Notes: a model not told the origin generated them from the letters alone. Positions 25,839 through 34,693 are shown, counted from the first letter of the stretch. The stretch is 64,000 nucleotides of DNA from Bacillota bacterium (GCA_023415305.1 JAEZKZ010000028.1:39942-103941), one strand, 5' to 3'. Made by a program: numbers and translations.

Positions 25839-25944
25839 TTAACCTCCATGAGCCACATTGTGGCTTCAAAATAGTAATGAAAATATATATCCTTTATCGC
25901 GATGTGGCGAATAAAGGAGGTTAATTGGCCATGCGCGGTTTCAA
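25839..25944 (-). ncRNA. Structured leader element of thrC, proximal copy
   Basis: Minus strand. A 9-bp stem closes the element: TTAACCTCC (25924-25916) with GGAGGTTAA (25847-25839), and its 3' arm contains the thrC ribosome site. Inside are a hairpin CCTTTATTCGC/GCGATAAAGG (one bulge), a linker with CATTACTATTT, and the hairpin AGCCAC-(AAT)-GTGGCT. Pairing the closing stem would hide the ribosome site. The linker-hairpin-ribosome-site layout resembles element A at 20238-20350. A nearly identical copy lies upstream. Confidence 0.6.
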
Positions 25945-26058
25945 AGTATTCTCTAATCTCATCACTTCAAGCAAGTACTACAAATACTTTGAATATATCG
26001 TGCGGCCATAAATTCATAGGTTAGTTTGGAGGACAAGCATCAGCGAAGTCTTTCAAGC

Positions 26059-26163
26059 TAACCTCCATGAGCCACATTGTGGCTTCAAAATAGTAATAAA
26101 AATATATATCCTTTATCGCGATGTGGCGAATAAAGGAGGTTAATTGGCCATGCGCGGTTTCAA
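26059..26163 (-). repeat. Second copy of the thrC leader element
   Basis: A direct repeat of 105 bases, identical to 25840-25944 except for one base (A in place of G in the linker). It can form the same closing stem (8 bp) and both inner hairpins. The 114 bases between the copies are unique and contain TCAAAGTATT and AATACTTTGA, which can pair. After this copy the GGAGG is not followed by a start codon. Confidence 0.85.
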
Positions 26164-26247
26164 TTTTTATAAATAATTTGTATATTTACATATTTCATTA
26201 ACCCTTATGATATAATAAATGCAAAAAAAATGCAAATGCCATACTAG

Positions 26248-27324
26248 TTACCTCCAGCCTTTGTTTTTTTTATATATGTTAATTAGAAGTTTTTGAACTG
26301 CTATTTTTCCCTGTTCATAAAGGAATTGCATATTTTCCTGACTGATATCAAAATCCAAAAAGGATATACTTCCAGTATTAATATGGGCTATATTATCTAT
26401 ATTGTAAGAGTTTTTTGGAACACCTGTATCATGGGAAGACGACAGTAGTTTTTTTAGCATATTTTCAGCATGCTGCAGTTCTTTAGGTTCTTTACCCTCT
26501 AGCTTAAGTCCAATAATATTTTGTTGAGAGCTATCAATGAGCCATACCGGAAAGTTGTCCAGTACCCCTCCGTCTATAATATAATGCTGTCTTAAGTGAT
26601 TATATTCTTTTTTCATCAGTACACAGGGTCTGAAAACAAAAGGTACTGAAGTACTCATTCTGACTGCTCTTGCAACAGTAAACTTATCCGGGTCAATGTT
26701 ATATAAAGCGATATCGTCGGGCAAAACTATTACTCTTCCGGAATTAGCATCAACAGCTGTCATTCTCACCTTATAGCCTCTCGGGTTTACCTTGTCGGCG
26801 ATTCCTCCTCTGAAATCACTAAAAGTATATATACCTTTATTCGCCATCAACTGTGCTACCCATCTTTCCAGAAGCTCCCCATCCAAAAAGGCATTTTCCT
26901 GACTAAAGGCAATAAGATTACTTAAGAAGTTCCCCCTTATCCCCTTAAACTCATCCTTATATCTGTTCAGATTATTCAATTCAGGATAATCCTGCATATA
27001 TAGTAAAGCCTCTATATCATTATCAGTGACAGTATTCTTTTCCTCAAACAGCTTTTTGATTCTTCTGCTTAGAGTGCTGTTCAGGTATTCACCGCTTCGG
27101 ATTTTTAAGATACTGAAATCAAATTCCTTTAGTATTTTTATCAGTTCTCTTGAATTATAACCTGCACCTATCAATGCACCAATTAAGGCACCTGCAGATA
27201 CACCTGCTATATTTCCAAATCTTCTATATCTTCTTTCCAGTTCCTCATAGGCCCCTACAAAAGCTACGCCCTTTATTCCTCCACCGCTGAGTACAAGGTT
27301 CAATGGATTATTATTAATGCTCAT
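26248..27324 (-). CDS. Patatin-like phospholipase
   Basis: Acyl hydrolase of the patatin/RssA class with a Ser-Asp dyad. The 358 residues show the glycine-rich oxyanion motif LSGGGIKGVAFVGAYEEL near residue 12, the nucleophile GVSAGALIGALIG near 41-45 (GxSxG), and the aspartate motif DGGVLDNFPVW near 255. There is no signal peptide or membrane helix, so a cytoplasmic or membrane-associated lipase is likely. The natural substrate is unknown. The gene is alone between the thrC leader repeats and motAB. Confidence 0.9.
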   Translation of the reverse strand: MSINNNPLNLVLSGGGIKGVAFVGAYEELERRYRRFGNIAGVSAGALIGALIGAGYNSRELIKILKEFDFSILKIRSGEYLNSTLSRRIKKLFEEKNTVTDNDIEALLYMQDYPELNNLNRYKDEFKGIRGNFLSNLIAFSQENAFLDGELLERWVAQLMANKGIYTFSDFRGGIADKVNPRGYKVRMTAVDANSGRVIVLPDDIALYNIDPDKFTVARAVRMSTSVPFVFRPCVLMKKEYNHLRQHYIIDGGVLDNFPVWLIDSSQQNIIGLKLEGKEPKELQHAENMLKKLLSSSHDTGVPKNSYNIDNIAHINTGSISFLDFDISQENMQFLYEQGKIAVQKLLINIYKKNKGWR

Positions 27325-27565
27325 TATTCATAATTCCCCAAAAAAATAAATCTTTCTAATGTATATATATTATTGTTCTGAAGTAATTAGTATATTGTAC
27401 ATCCCTACTGTTTAACTTTAATTATTTTTAAATGTTTTTAAAAAGTGGTTCCAAACTTTTTATACCCATGGTAAAATCTTATGTATACGCGTTTATCTTC
27501 TTAGCTGTATCTTCTTAACAGTTATGAAATTTACTAAAATACATATACAATTTTCGAGGTGCTAA

Positions 27566-28360
27566 ATGGATATATTTTTGCTAATTGGTGTTGTTGTAGG
27601 ATTAATGTCCGTTGTTGTCGGAATGATTGTAAAAGGTGCCGACATTGCTGTTCTTGCAAATCCGGCTGCGGCTATAATAATTATAGTAGGAACAATCGCA
27701 GCGGTTATGAATTCTTTCCCTAAGAAGGATTTTTTGAAAATACCAAAGGTTGCCGCTGTTTTATTCAGAGAAAGAAAGGCAGAAAACTATACTGAAATAA
27801 TTGAACAAATTGCAGATTTATCGCAAACGGCCAGAAGGGATGGCTTGCTTTCTCTTGAATCTGTTATGCAGAATATTGATAACAAGTTCATGAAAAAAGG
27901 CCTTAGTATGGTAATCGATGGAATTGAACAAGAGTATATCACCGAAGTTTTAAATAGTGAAATAGACAGTATGGAAGAAAGACACAGAATCGGTGCAAGT
28001 ATCTTTACAACAGCCGGCAGTTCTGCTCCAACCCTGGGTGTTTTGGGTGCCGTTATCGGTCTTATAGGAGCACTTGGAAATCTTAACGATATTGAAAAAC
28101 TTGGTCACATGATTGCTGCAGCTTTTGTTGCAACTCTGTACGGAATTTTCTTCGGTTATGTTATATGTCATCCCTTTGCGTCCAGGCTAAAAAGAAAATC
28201 CCATCAGGAAATTAATGCAATGAGGATTATTCTTGAGGGAATATTATCGATACAAGCAGGCGAAAACCCAAAGAGTATCATTCTGAAATTATCTGGTATG
28301 CTTGATCCGAAAGAAAGGGCAAAGTTAGAGCAAAAGAGTGAACCGGGAAAGGTGGGCTAG
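27566..28360 (+). CDS. motA: Flagellar motor stator protein MotA
   Basis: Proton-conducting stator subunit of the flagellar motor. The 264 residues have four membrane helices (first at MDIFLLIGVVVGLMSVVVGM, second around AAAIIIIVGTIAAVM, last pair GSSAPTLGVLGAVIGLIGAL and AFVATLYGIFFGYVICHP, each about 20 residues), and a large cytoplasmic loop with charged residues for contact with the rotor. The last pair carries the family GxxAPxxGLxGTV-like motif. GAGGTG precedes the ATG. It is followed 3 bases later by motB. No flagellar structural genes are in the window. Confidence 0.96.
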   Translation: MDIFLLIGVVVGLMSVVVGMIVKGADIAVLANPAAAIIIIVGTIAAVMNSFPKKDFLKIPKVAAVLFRERKAENYTEIIEQIADLSQTARRDGLLSLESVMQNIDNKFMKKGLSMVIDGIEQEYITEVLNSEIDSMEERHRIGASIFTTAGSSAPTLGVLGAVIGLIGALGNLNDIEKLGHMIAAAFVATLYGIFFGYVICHPFASRLKRKSHQEINAMRIILEGILSIQAGENPKSIILKLSGMLDPKERAKLEQKSEPGKVG

Positions 28361-28363
28361 TAT

Positions 28364-29107
28364 ATGTCTAAGAAAAAAGTTCACCATGAGGAACACCCGG
28401 ATGAAACCTGGCTGATACCTTACGCAGATATGCTTACCTTGCTGTTGGCACTTTTTATAGTTATGTTCGCAATGAGTAAGCTTGACAATGAGAAAATGGA
28501 CAAGTTTAGTGAACAATTTAATATCATTTTCTCAGGAGGTTCCGGAGTACTAGAGAAAAATGGAACTTCCGTTATCCCAATGGACGAAATCCCAACTCTG
28601 AAAGAGATTGAAGAGGATAAAATGAACCAGATAAAGGAGAACATTGAAGAGGAAATCCGCAATAATGGATACTCCGACAAAGTAAATGTTACTTTAAACG
28701 GTGATGGTCTGGAAATCTCCATACAGGACGTAATTTTATTTAACTCCGGTAAAGCAGACGTAATTGATAATGTATATCCGATGCTGCTACATATTTCAGA
28801 ATTGCTAAAAAGTTTGGATAATGATATAAAGGTTGTCGGTCATACTGACAACGTTCCCATTAAGACTCCCCAATTCAGGTCAAATTGGGATCTTAGTGCA
28901 ATGAGGGCCATAAACGTTATGAATTTCTTTATCGATAACGGTGGAATGAATCCTGAAAGGTTTTCCTTCCAGGGCTATGGTCAATACTCGCCGAAGTATG
29001 ATAACTCGACCGATGTCGGTAAGGCAAAGAACAGAAGAGTCGAAATTGTACTGGTTCGAAAATATCCGATTAACAATGCCGATACAGAAAAATCTGACAA
29101 CGAATAG
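28364..29107 (+). CDS. motB: Flagellar motor stator protein MotB
   Basis: Peptidoglycan-anchored stator partner of MotA. The 247 residues start with a cytoplasmic stretch, then one membrane helix with the proton-carrying aspartate (WLIPYADMLTLLLALFIVM, residues about 17-35), a plug/linker region rich in Glu, and a C-terminal OmpA-like domain (about 105-240) with VVGHTDNVPIKT and GYGQYSP...GKAKNRRVEI that binds peptidoglycan. It directly follows motA and ends at a strong terminator. Confidence 0.96.
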   Translation: MSKKKVHHEEHPDETWLIPYADMLTLLLALFIVMFAMSKLDNEKMDKFSEQFNIIFSGGSGVLEKNGTSVIPMDEIPTLKEIEEDKMNQIKENIEEEIRNNGYSDKVNVTLNGDGLEISIQDVILFNSGKADVIDNVYPMLLHISELLKSLDNDIKVVGHTDNVPIKTPQFRSNWDLSAMRAINVMNFFIDNGGMNPERFSFQGYGQYSPKYDNSTDVGKAKNRRVEIVLVRKYPINNADTEKSDNE

Positions 29108-29125
29108 TTGTCAGATTTTTTTTAT
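29091..29125. terminator. Terminator after motB
   Basis: AATCTGACAAC and GTTGTCAGATT form a perfect 11-bp stem across a GAATA loop, followed by eight T on the plus strand. The stem overlaps the last codons of motB. Confidence 0.92.
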
Positions 29126-29136
29126 TAGTCAAAAAC

Positions 29137-30285
29137 TTATTGTAAGGCTTTGAGTCTGCTCTTTGCGTATTTAACATATTGAGAATTGGGATATTGCGTA
29201 ATGAGTTTTTGGTAGGTATCAGCGCCCTTTTGTTTTTCTCCCTGCTCAACATAGCTTTTTCCAAGGGTATAGAGTGCTTTGTCACCAAATGTCCAATTGT
29301 CCCCTAGTTCAAAAACCTTCTCAAGCTTTTCAATGGCTTCTGCATATTTTTTGCTGTTAAAAAGAGAATTTCCCATGGTTGTAAGTGCAGAAGCTGCCTT
29401 CAGATTAACATTTTTTGTTAAGGTATCATATTTTGCTTTTTGTTCAGCATTAAGTTCATTCACCGGGATAGCATTAAGTTTGTCGGATGCCTCCAGATAT
29501 TTACCCTGGCTGTAAAGCGATGATACCTGAGAAATTTCACTTGATAGTTTATATTGCCTTAATTCCATGTTTGCTGCATCCAGTTGCGTTTTCAATTCCT
29601 TGTTTTCCTGAAGGGTCTTATCAATACTGTCGTTTACTGTTGTATTTGGAGAAGGCTCACTGTCTAACGGAATATCCTTTGTTTCCTTCATTGTAAGTAT
29701 AAAGAACACCAGGGCTGCAGCAAGACAAATTACTCCGATCAAATTAAAGGCAATGGCAAAGCCAGGCTTTTTAAACTGATCTCCAATGGTTTTAAACAGG
29801 ATTAATTCCGGTTGAACCTCTTCCTGCTTGTAAGCCTCATTTATTGGAGAGCGTGTCTCCTTTTTCAGTGTCTGTTTTTTTGCTTCGGGAGCCTTTTGTT
29901 TTACTGTGCTGCTTTTAGCCGATTTGGCTATTTTTCTTGAAGAGCCGCTATCTCCTCCAGTTACATAGTTAAGATAATCAGCAGCCTTTAATATATTATC
30001 TTCACTCTGTACTACCTTGCCGAATAATTCCTGAGCCTTGTCAAGCTGATTTGTGTACGCATAGCAAAGCCCCAGCAAATTTACAGCCTCATAAAAGTCA
30101 GGGTTTATTGCAACCACTCTCTTTAATTCTATCATTGCAATATCTTCACTGCCTGTTCGTAAATACTCAATAGCTTTGTTATAGGCTTTTATGGAATCAA
30201 CTATTTTTTCGGGTACATTATTATCTTGAGAAAATTTTTCAATGTCTATAGGTGTGAAACTTTTTATCTCTTGATTCAAATCCAT
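29137..30285 (-). CDS. Membrane-anchored TPR protein
   Basis: 382 residues starting at MDLNQEIKSF (30285); an ATG two codons upstream is only 3 bases from GGGAG, so the second is preferred. TPR-like repeats lie in the N-terminal cytoplasmic part (about 35-95: AIEYLRTGSEDIAMIELKRVV, FYEAVNLLGLCYAYTNQ). One membrane helix follows at about 190-212 (IGVICLAAALVFFILTM), then a coiled-coil-like stretch and further TPRs (SLYSQGKYLEASDKL, YAEAIEKLEKVFELG) in the outer part. It probably mediates protein interactions across the membrane. No specific partner is indicated; folC lies upstream. Confidence 0.85.
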   Translation of the reverse strand: MDLNQEIKSFTPIDIEKFSQDNNVPEKIVDSIKAYNKAIEYLRTGSEDIAMIELKRVVAINPDFYEAVNLLGLCYAYTNQLDKAQELFGKVVQSEDNILKAADYLNYVTGGDSGSSRKIAKSAKSSTVKQKAPEAKKQTLKKETRSPINEAYKQEEVQPELILFKTIGDQFKKPGFAIAFNLIGVICLAAALVFFILTMKETKDIPLDSEPSPNTTVNDSIDKTLQENKELKTQLDAANMELRQYKLSSEISQVSSLYSQGKYLEASDKLNAIPVNELNAEQKAKYDTLTKNVNLKAASALTTMGNSLFNSKKYAEAIEKLEKVFELGDNWTFGDKALYTLGKSYVEQGEKQKGADTYQKLITQYPNSQYVKYAKSRLKALQ

Positions 30286-30314
30286 GAACATCGGCTCCCT
30301 TCAAGTAAAAAATA

Positions 30315-31595
30315 CTATTGCTTTTTAAATATTTCTCGAATCCTCCCTATCATATACAGTGAACCAAATGCGCATATCATGCCGTTCGGGCCTGTATTAT
30401 CCAGAGCTGTCTTTAAGCCATTTTCCAGGTTAATTCCATCGATTACATTTTTAGAATATTTAAACAGTTTTTCAGCCAATTCACCGGACGGAATAGCTCT
30501 AGGATTATCCGGTGTTACGGTAATAATCAGCTTGGCCTTATCTGCAAGCAATTCAACTATATGCTCATAGTCCTTATCACCGAGAAACCCGACTATAAAC
30601 ACTTTTTCCCGGTCGCTGAAATAATTTTCAAGGGCTGCATTCAATGACTGTCCACCCTCGAAATTATGAGCTCCATCTATAAGCACCATTGGAACTGTGC
30701 TTACAATTTCCAGTCTTCCGGGCCAGACAGTATTTGAAATTCCATTTCTTATATTAGTATTAGCAATTTTATAACCTTTATTAATTAAAACCTCACAGGT
30801 ATCTATAGCAACGGCAGCGTTAAAAAGTTGATGCTCCCCAAGGAGTTTTAACGTAAGATTTTTGTAATCCTTATAATCAAATAATTGCCCCTTAAGACCA
30901 AACTCCTTTAATTTCAGGTTCCCAAAATCAACTTTACGAATTGCTGCATTCCGAATGCGGCATTCATTTTCGAAAACCTGCATAACTTCCTTTTTTTGCG
31001 GATAAACCACAACAGAACAGTTCTCTTTTATTATTCCGGCCTTTATATAGGCGATCTCCTCAAGAGTTTCGCCCAATTTATCAGTATGATCAAGACTTAT
31101 TGTTGTAATTACTGCTACTTCGGGCGAATCAATTACATTTGTTGAATCAAACCTACCACCGAGACCAACCTCTAATACCACAATATCACATTTACAACGA
31201 TAGAAATATTCAAAAGCAGTTGCTGTAATAATCTCAAATTCCGTGGGGTGTTCTAATCCCATTTCCAACAGCTGTTCAATTTTAGTTTTCACAAAAGTAA
31301 TTATATCAGCTAATTCATCAGGCTTAATCTCAGAATTGTCTATCTTGATTCTTTCTGTAAACCTTTGAATATATGGTGATGTAAAAACACCAGTTTTATA
31401 ACCTGAATCAATTAAAACATTACTTATTAGTGAAGTTGTTGACCCTTTACCGTTGGTACCTGTTACATGAACGAACTTTAATTTATTCTCCGGATTCCCC
31501 ATTAGTCTCAAAAGTCCTGTAATTCTTTCCAAACCCAGCTTACTTCCGAATTTCAGGGTACTATGTATGTATTCTATTGCTTCCTGGTAATTCAT
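30315..31595 (-). CDS. folC: Folylpolyglutamate / dihydrofolate synthase
   Basis: Adds glutamate to folates and, in bifunctional members, to dihydropteroate. ATG at 31595 (MNYQEAIEYIHS) gives the normal 426 residues; GGAGG lies 12 bases upstream, a long spacing, and the frame upstream has no better start. Motifs are the Mur-ligase P-loop HVTGTNGKGSTTS near residue 45, SPYIQRFTERI, EVGLGGRFDSTN near 145, the catalytic SLDHTDKLG near 170 and IDGAHNFEGG near 320. It is followed by the TPR gene after 29 bases. Confidence 0.95.
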   Translation of the reverse strand: MNYQEAIEYIHSTLKFGSKLGLERITGLLRLMGNPENKLKFVHVTGTNGKGSTTSLISNVLIDSGYKTGVFTSPYIQRFTERIKIDNSEIKPDELADIITFVKTKIEQLLEMGLEHPTEFEIITATAFEYFYRCKCDIVVLEVGLGGRFDSTNVIDSPEVAVITTISLDHTDKLGETLEEIAYIKAGIIKENCSVVVYPQKKEVMQVFENECRIRNAAIRKVDFGNLKLKEFGLKGQLFDYKDYKNLTLKLLGEHQLFNAAVAIDTCEVLINKGYKIANTNIRNGISNTVWPGRLEIVSTVPMVLIDGAHNFEGGQSLNAALENYFSDREKVFIVGFLGDKDYEHIVELLADKAKLIITVTPDNPRAIPSGELAEKLFKYSKNVIDGINLENGLKTALDNTGPNGMICAFGSLYMIGRIREIFKKQ

Positions 31596-31711
31596 GGTGT
31601 ACCGTTTCCTCCAATTAGCAAAAAGAGTCAAGCTATAGGCTTTCCATGACGTACAAATTAACAATATCAGTTTTTTCCAATACAGTCAATTGCAAAATAT
31701 TATCACACTTC

Positions 31712-31750
31712 AGACTCTTTAAGTATTATTTAGACTCTTTAAGTATTATT
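31712..31750. repeat. 20-bp tandem duplication
   Basis: AGACTCTTTAAGTATTATT occurs at 31712-31730 and again at 31732-31750, one base apart, in the gap between folC and the next gene. It looks like a recent replication-slippage duplication with no obvious function. Confidence 0.85.
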
Positions 31751-31782
31751 AAGATAATAATTCTATTAGTAGTTTCATTATT

Positions 31783-32370
31783 CTATTTTAACAGTGAGTC
31801 AATTTCATCTTTTGTCATATGTACAGAATTTATTCCCATACTTGTTAACTTAACATTATCAAAAATAACCATTCTGGAAATTCCAAGTTTCTCTTCCTCA
31901 TCAAGATCAACAAATGCCTGCAGGTTGTCCATCAAAGTATCCAATGGTAGGTAATATCGTATGCCGAATTGAGGCAGTATTTTTTTAAATGCTTCATCAC
32001 ACCATATTTCATGGGGAATTAATGCATAGATTTCGAACCCATGGACCTTTCTTCCTTCCAACGAAAATGACAAAATCCTCCGCTTTTCGTTCTCGATTAT
32101 CTTTTTTTTTATAAATTGTATTCCAAAGTTCTGAAGTTTCTCAGTAAACGTTTCAGCCAGACTCTCTTTATCACGAACCTCCAAAGAGAGCAAGGAGCTG
32201 TTCAACTCAAGGTATAGAAATGTTTTTGCCTTAAGTGTTGAAATAATTTGATAACTTATCTCAGCGTTCTCAATTTTCCTACCTGAATATGCAAGAGAAA
32301 AACTTAGAAAATCGGAATTCTTTTTGTTTGATATATCTGTAATTTTAACTTTTATATGCTTATCTATCAG
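31783..32370 (-). CDS. Protein of unknown function, probable CTG start
   Basis: The frame stays open well upstream of the first conventional start (TTG at 32205) and stops only at TAA 32373-32371. Just after that stop is CTG (32370), 5 bases from a strong GGGGGG ribosome site. No ATG, GTG or TTG occurs in the 55 codons between. The added residues (IDKHIKVKITDISNKKNSDF, then LSFSLAYSGRKIENAEISYQ) look like ordinary protein, so a 195-residue product initiated at CTG is likely. The family is not recognised. It has no membrane helix, and ends in acidic helices (DLDEEEKLGIS, TKDEIDSLL). It lies between pgi and folC on the same strand, separated from pgi by its terminator. Confidence 0.7.
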   Translation of the reverse strand: MIDKHIKVKITDISNKKNSDFLSFSLAYSGRKIENAEISYQIISTLKAKTFLYLELNSSLLSLEVRDKESLAETFTEKLQNFGIQFIKKKIIENEKRRILSFSLEGRKVHGFEIYALIPHEIWCDEAFKKILPQFGIRYYLPLDTLMDNLQAFVDLDEEEKLGISRMVIFDNVKLTSMGINSVHMTKDEIDSLLK

Positions 32371-32506
32371 TTATGCCCCCCTTTTACAACTGTAATAAAC
32401 AACTGCTTCCATTATATACTTACTGTAATTACTTGTGAATAGTATGGCCTTTTTTATTGGTAGTTATTGAGGTGTACTGTGAATTTCGGTTATATGCTCT
32501 TTATAT

Positions 32507-32547
32507 TAAAAAGCCGATCAAAAGAAATTCTATTCTCTGATCGGCTT
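32507..32547. terminator. Terminator downstream of pgi
   Basis: AAGCCGATCA and TGATCGGCTT form a 10-bp stem with an AT-rich loop, followed on the minus strand by TTTTAATAT. It lies after the structured repeat that follows pgi. Confidence 0.75.
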
Positions 32548-32567
32548 ATAACTCATTAACTTTTTAA

Positions 32568-32690
32568 TCCCCACTCAAGCGCATGGTGCATACGCACATA
32601 GTTATGAAAAGACATGTAATGGCTTTTCTAGCGCGAAAGATATAGATGTAAGCGCAGAACTTATGTTTCGCGCTTTCACACTATTTACCT
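32568..32690 (-). ncRNA. Three-hairpin element B in the pgi 3' region
   Basis: Minus strand, beginning at the pgi stop codon. Hairpin 1 pairs GCGCGAAA (32673-32666) with TTTCGCGC (32638-32631); hairpin 2 is GAAAAG-C-CAT-(TAC)-ATG-T-CTTTTC (32628-32606); the linker is ATAACTATGT; hairpin 3 is GCGTATG-(CAC)-CATGCGC (32595-32579); then GAGTGGGGATTAAAAAG. It matches element A at 20238-20350 with about 80 percent identity over 59 bases. The C-G to T-A change in hairpin 2 keeps the pairing. It may be an RNA structure or a mobile palindromic repeat. Confidence 0.6.
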
Positions 32691-34033
32691 AGTCTTGCCT
32701 CAAGCTGTTTTTTCTGTTCCTCAAAACCGGGCTTACCTAATAATGCGAACATATTTTTCTTATATGCTTCAACTCCAGGTTGATCAAATGGATTAACAGC
32801 CAAAAGATATCCGCTGATACCGCATGCTTTTTCAAAGAAATATACCAGATTTCCGAAATAGTATTCATTTAATTCAGGTACATTAATAACAAAATTTGGA
32901 ACTCCTCCGTCTGTGTGAGCCAGCAGGGTTCCTTCAAATGCCTTGTTGTTAACAAAGTCCATATCCTTGCCTGCCAGGAAGTTCAAGCCGTCAATATTGT
33001 CCTTGTCTTCCTTAATTGTAATGTTCTTCTTAGCTTTTCCAACGTGAATTACCGTTTCAAAAAGGTTTCTCAAACCATCCTGAATATACTGGCCCATTGA
33101 GTGTAAATCAGTTGTAAAGTCAACACCTGCCGGGAATATACCCTTCTGGTCCTTTCCTTCACTTTCTCCGTAAAGCTGCTTCCACCACTCTGTAAAGAAG
33201 TGAAGAGAAGGCTCATAGTTAACCATTATTTCTATGGTTTTGTTTTTATTATACAAAGCATTTCTTGCTGCTGCATACCTATAGCAGTCATTATTTTGGA
33301 AGTCCACATTGCTGTAAAGCTTGCAGGCATCTGCAGCACCCTGCATTATTTTATCTATATCAGCTCCACATACAGCAATTGGCAGGAGGCCAACTGCAGT
33401 TAAAACAGAAAATCTGCCTCCCACATCATCAGGTATAACAAATGATTCATACCCTTCTTCGTCAGCAAGTTTTTTAAGAGCTCCTCTTGCTTTGTCTGTA
33501 GTAGCGTAAATTCTCTTGCGAGCCTCCTGCTTTCCGTATTTGTTTTCCAGGTATTCCTTGAAAATTCTGAAAGCAACGGCAGGTTCTGTTGTTGTTCCTG
33601 ATTTGGAAATAACATTTACCGACACTTCCTTGCCTTCAATAAGCTCCAATAAATCGGTTACATAAGTTGAGCTTATATTATTTCCTACAAAGTAAATCTC
33701 CGGAGTTTTGCGCTTGCTCTTTGGAAGCATGTTGTAGAAGGAGTGTGAAAGCATTTCTATAGCAGCTCTAGCACCAAGGTAGGACCCACCTATTCCTATC
33801 ACTATCAGTACATCTGAATCCGCCTTAATTTTTTCAGCTGATTTCTTGATTCGTGCAAATTCTTCCTTATCATAATTTATAGGAAGATCCACCCACCCTA
33901 AAAAGTCATTGCCTGGGCCGGTCTTGTTATGAAGCATCTCATGAGCCTGTTTAACATATCCTTCGAAGTAGTTAATCTCGTGTTCACTCAAAAAGCTTTC
34001 AGCCTTTGAGCTGTCAAATGTTATCTTTTCCAT
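32681..34033 (-). CDS. pgi: Glucose-6-phosphate isomerase
   Basis: Interconverts glucose 6-phosphate and fructose 6-phosphate in glycolysis. The 450 residues match the shorter Firmicute type. Motifs include VIGIGGSYLGARAAIE near residue 78, ISKSGTTTEPAVAFR near 142 (sugar phosphate loop), the catalytic glutamate region LYGESEGKDQKGIFP near 288 and VNPFDQPGVEAYK with the catalytic lysine near 423. GGGAGGG precedes the ATG. It is monocistronic, and hexose phosphate released via the GH94 phosphorylase elsewhere in the window feeds through this enzyme. Confidence 0.97.
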   Translation of the reverse strand: MEKITFDSSKAESFLSEHEINYFEGYVKQAHEMLHNKTGPGNDFLGWVDLPINYDKEEFARIKKSAEKIKADSDVLIVIGIGGSYLGARAAIEMLSHSFYNMLPKSKRKTPEIYFVGNNISSTYVTDLLELIEGKEVSVNVISKSGTTTEPAVAFRIFKEYLENKYGKQEARKRIYATTDKARGALKKLADEEGYESFVIPDDVGGRFSVLTAVGLLPIAVCGADIDKIMQGAADACKLYSNVDFQNNDCYRYAAARNALYNKNKTIEIMVNYEPSLHFFTEWWKQLYGESEGKDQKGIFPAGVDFTTDLHSMGQYIQDGLRNLFETVIHVGKAKKNITIKEDKDNIDGLNFLAGKDMDFVNNKAFEGTLLAHTDGGVPNFVINVPELNEYYFGNLVYFFEKACGISGYLLAVNPFDQPGVEAYKKNMFALLGKPGFEEQKKQLEARLGK

Positions 34034-34354
34034 TTAATTGCCCTCCCGTATTTAATTCCATTATTTTTTCAATATTGATATTCCTACCTTGGAAAAAATT
34101 TTATCCTAAATAGTATACCAAATGAAAATTCTAATTTAAAGTTATAACACAATTTTATTACATTTGTAAAAGTACTTTACCATACTTATTATTTAAATTT
34201 TTTTCAACCTTAACCAGTAAACGAAAAAATTACATGGTGTCAAAATACTCAATTGTAGCAAAATAATAGCATGAACAATCTATAAACATTAGTTTATGAT
34301 GGTTTCAAGGTAAGAGTATCCATAATTATCAATAACGAAAAAAGGAGAATTATT
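34034..34354. other. Intergenic region between pgi and the spore protein gene
   Basis: AT-rich, 321 bases, holding the divergent 5' regions of pgi (minus) and the SASP gene (plus). AGGAG lies 7 bases before the SASP start. I saw no convincing sporulation sigma-factor promoter and no open frame of note. Confidence 0.6.
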
Positions 34355-34585
34355 ATGTCAAGACCAAAGACACCGCTTGTTGAAGATAGCAGAACAGCTT
34401 TAAACAAATTTAAGATGGAATGTGCTGCAGAAATAGGCAGAACTCAATTTACCAAAGAAAACAATGACCATTACAAAGGAGATTTGACAGCTAAACAGAA
34501 CGGTTCTGAAGGTGGTCCTATCGGTGGCCAGATGACAAAAAAAATGGTTGAATTTTATGAAAACAGCATAAAAAACAATCAGTAA
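34355..34585 (+). CDS. Small acid-soluble spore protein, alpha/beta type
   Basis: 76 residues of the alpha/beta SASP family, which coats and protects spore DNA and supplies amino acids on germination. Family segments are present: ALNKFKMECAAEIG (containing the GPR protease site region) and DLTAKQNGSEGG followed by QMTKKMVEFYE. It differs from the common form by extra residues between the two blocks (RTQFTKENNDHYKG) and by a PIGG insertion after SEGG. These fit a divergent clostridial member. Expression in the forespore is expected from the family. A terminator follows. Confidence 0.9.
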   Translation: MSRPKTPLVEDSRTALNKFKMECAAEIGRTQFTKENNDHYKGDLTAKQNGSEGGPIGGQMTKKMVEFYENSIKNNQ

Positions 34586-34623
34586 ACTATTTTGCAATAT
34601 AAATGCTGGACATACTGGTAAAT

Positions 34624-34683
34624 AAAAGGTGACTGCTACATTTGGAATAATAATATTCACTTATGCAGTAGTCACCTTTTTGT
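34624..34683. terminator. Bidirectional terminator between SASP and pheT
   Basis: AAAAGGTGACTACTGC-type stem: AAAAGGTGACTGCT pairs with AGTAGTCACCTTTT around an AT-rich loop, with T-run on the plus strand and A/T-rich flank on the other. It lies between the two converging genes. Confidence 0.85.
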
Positions 34684-34693
34684 ATTCTGTTAA

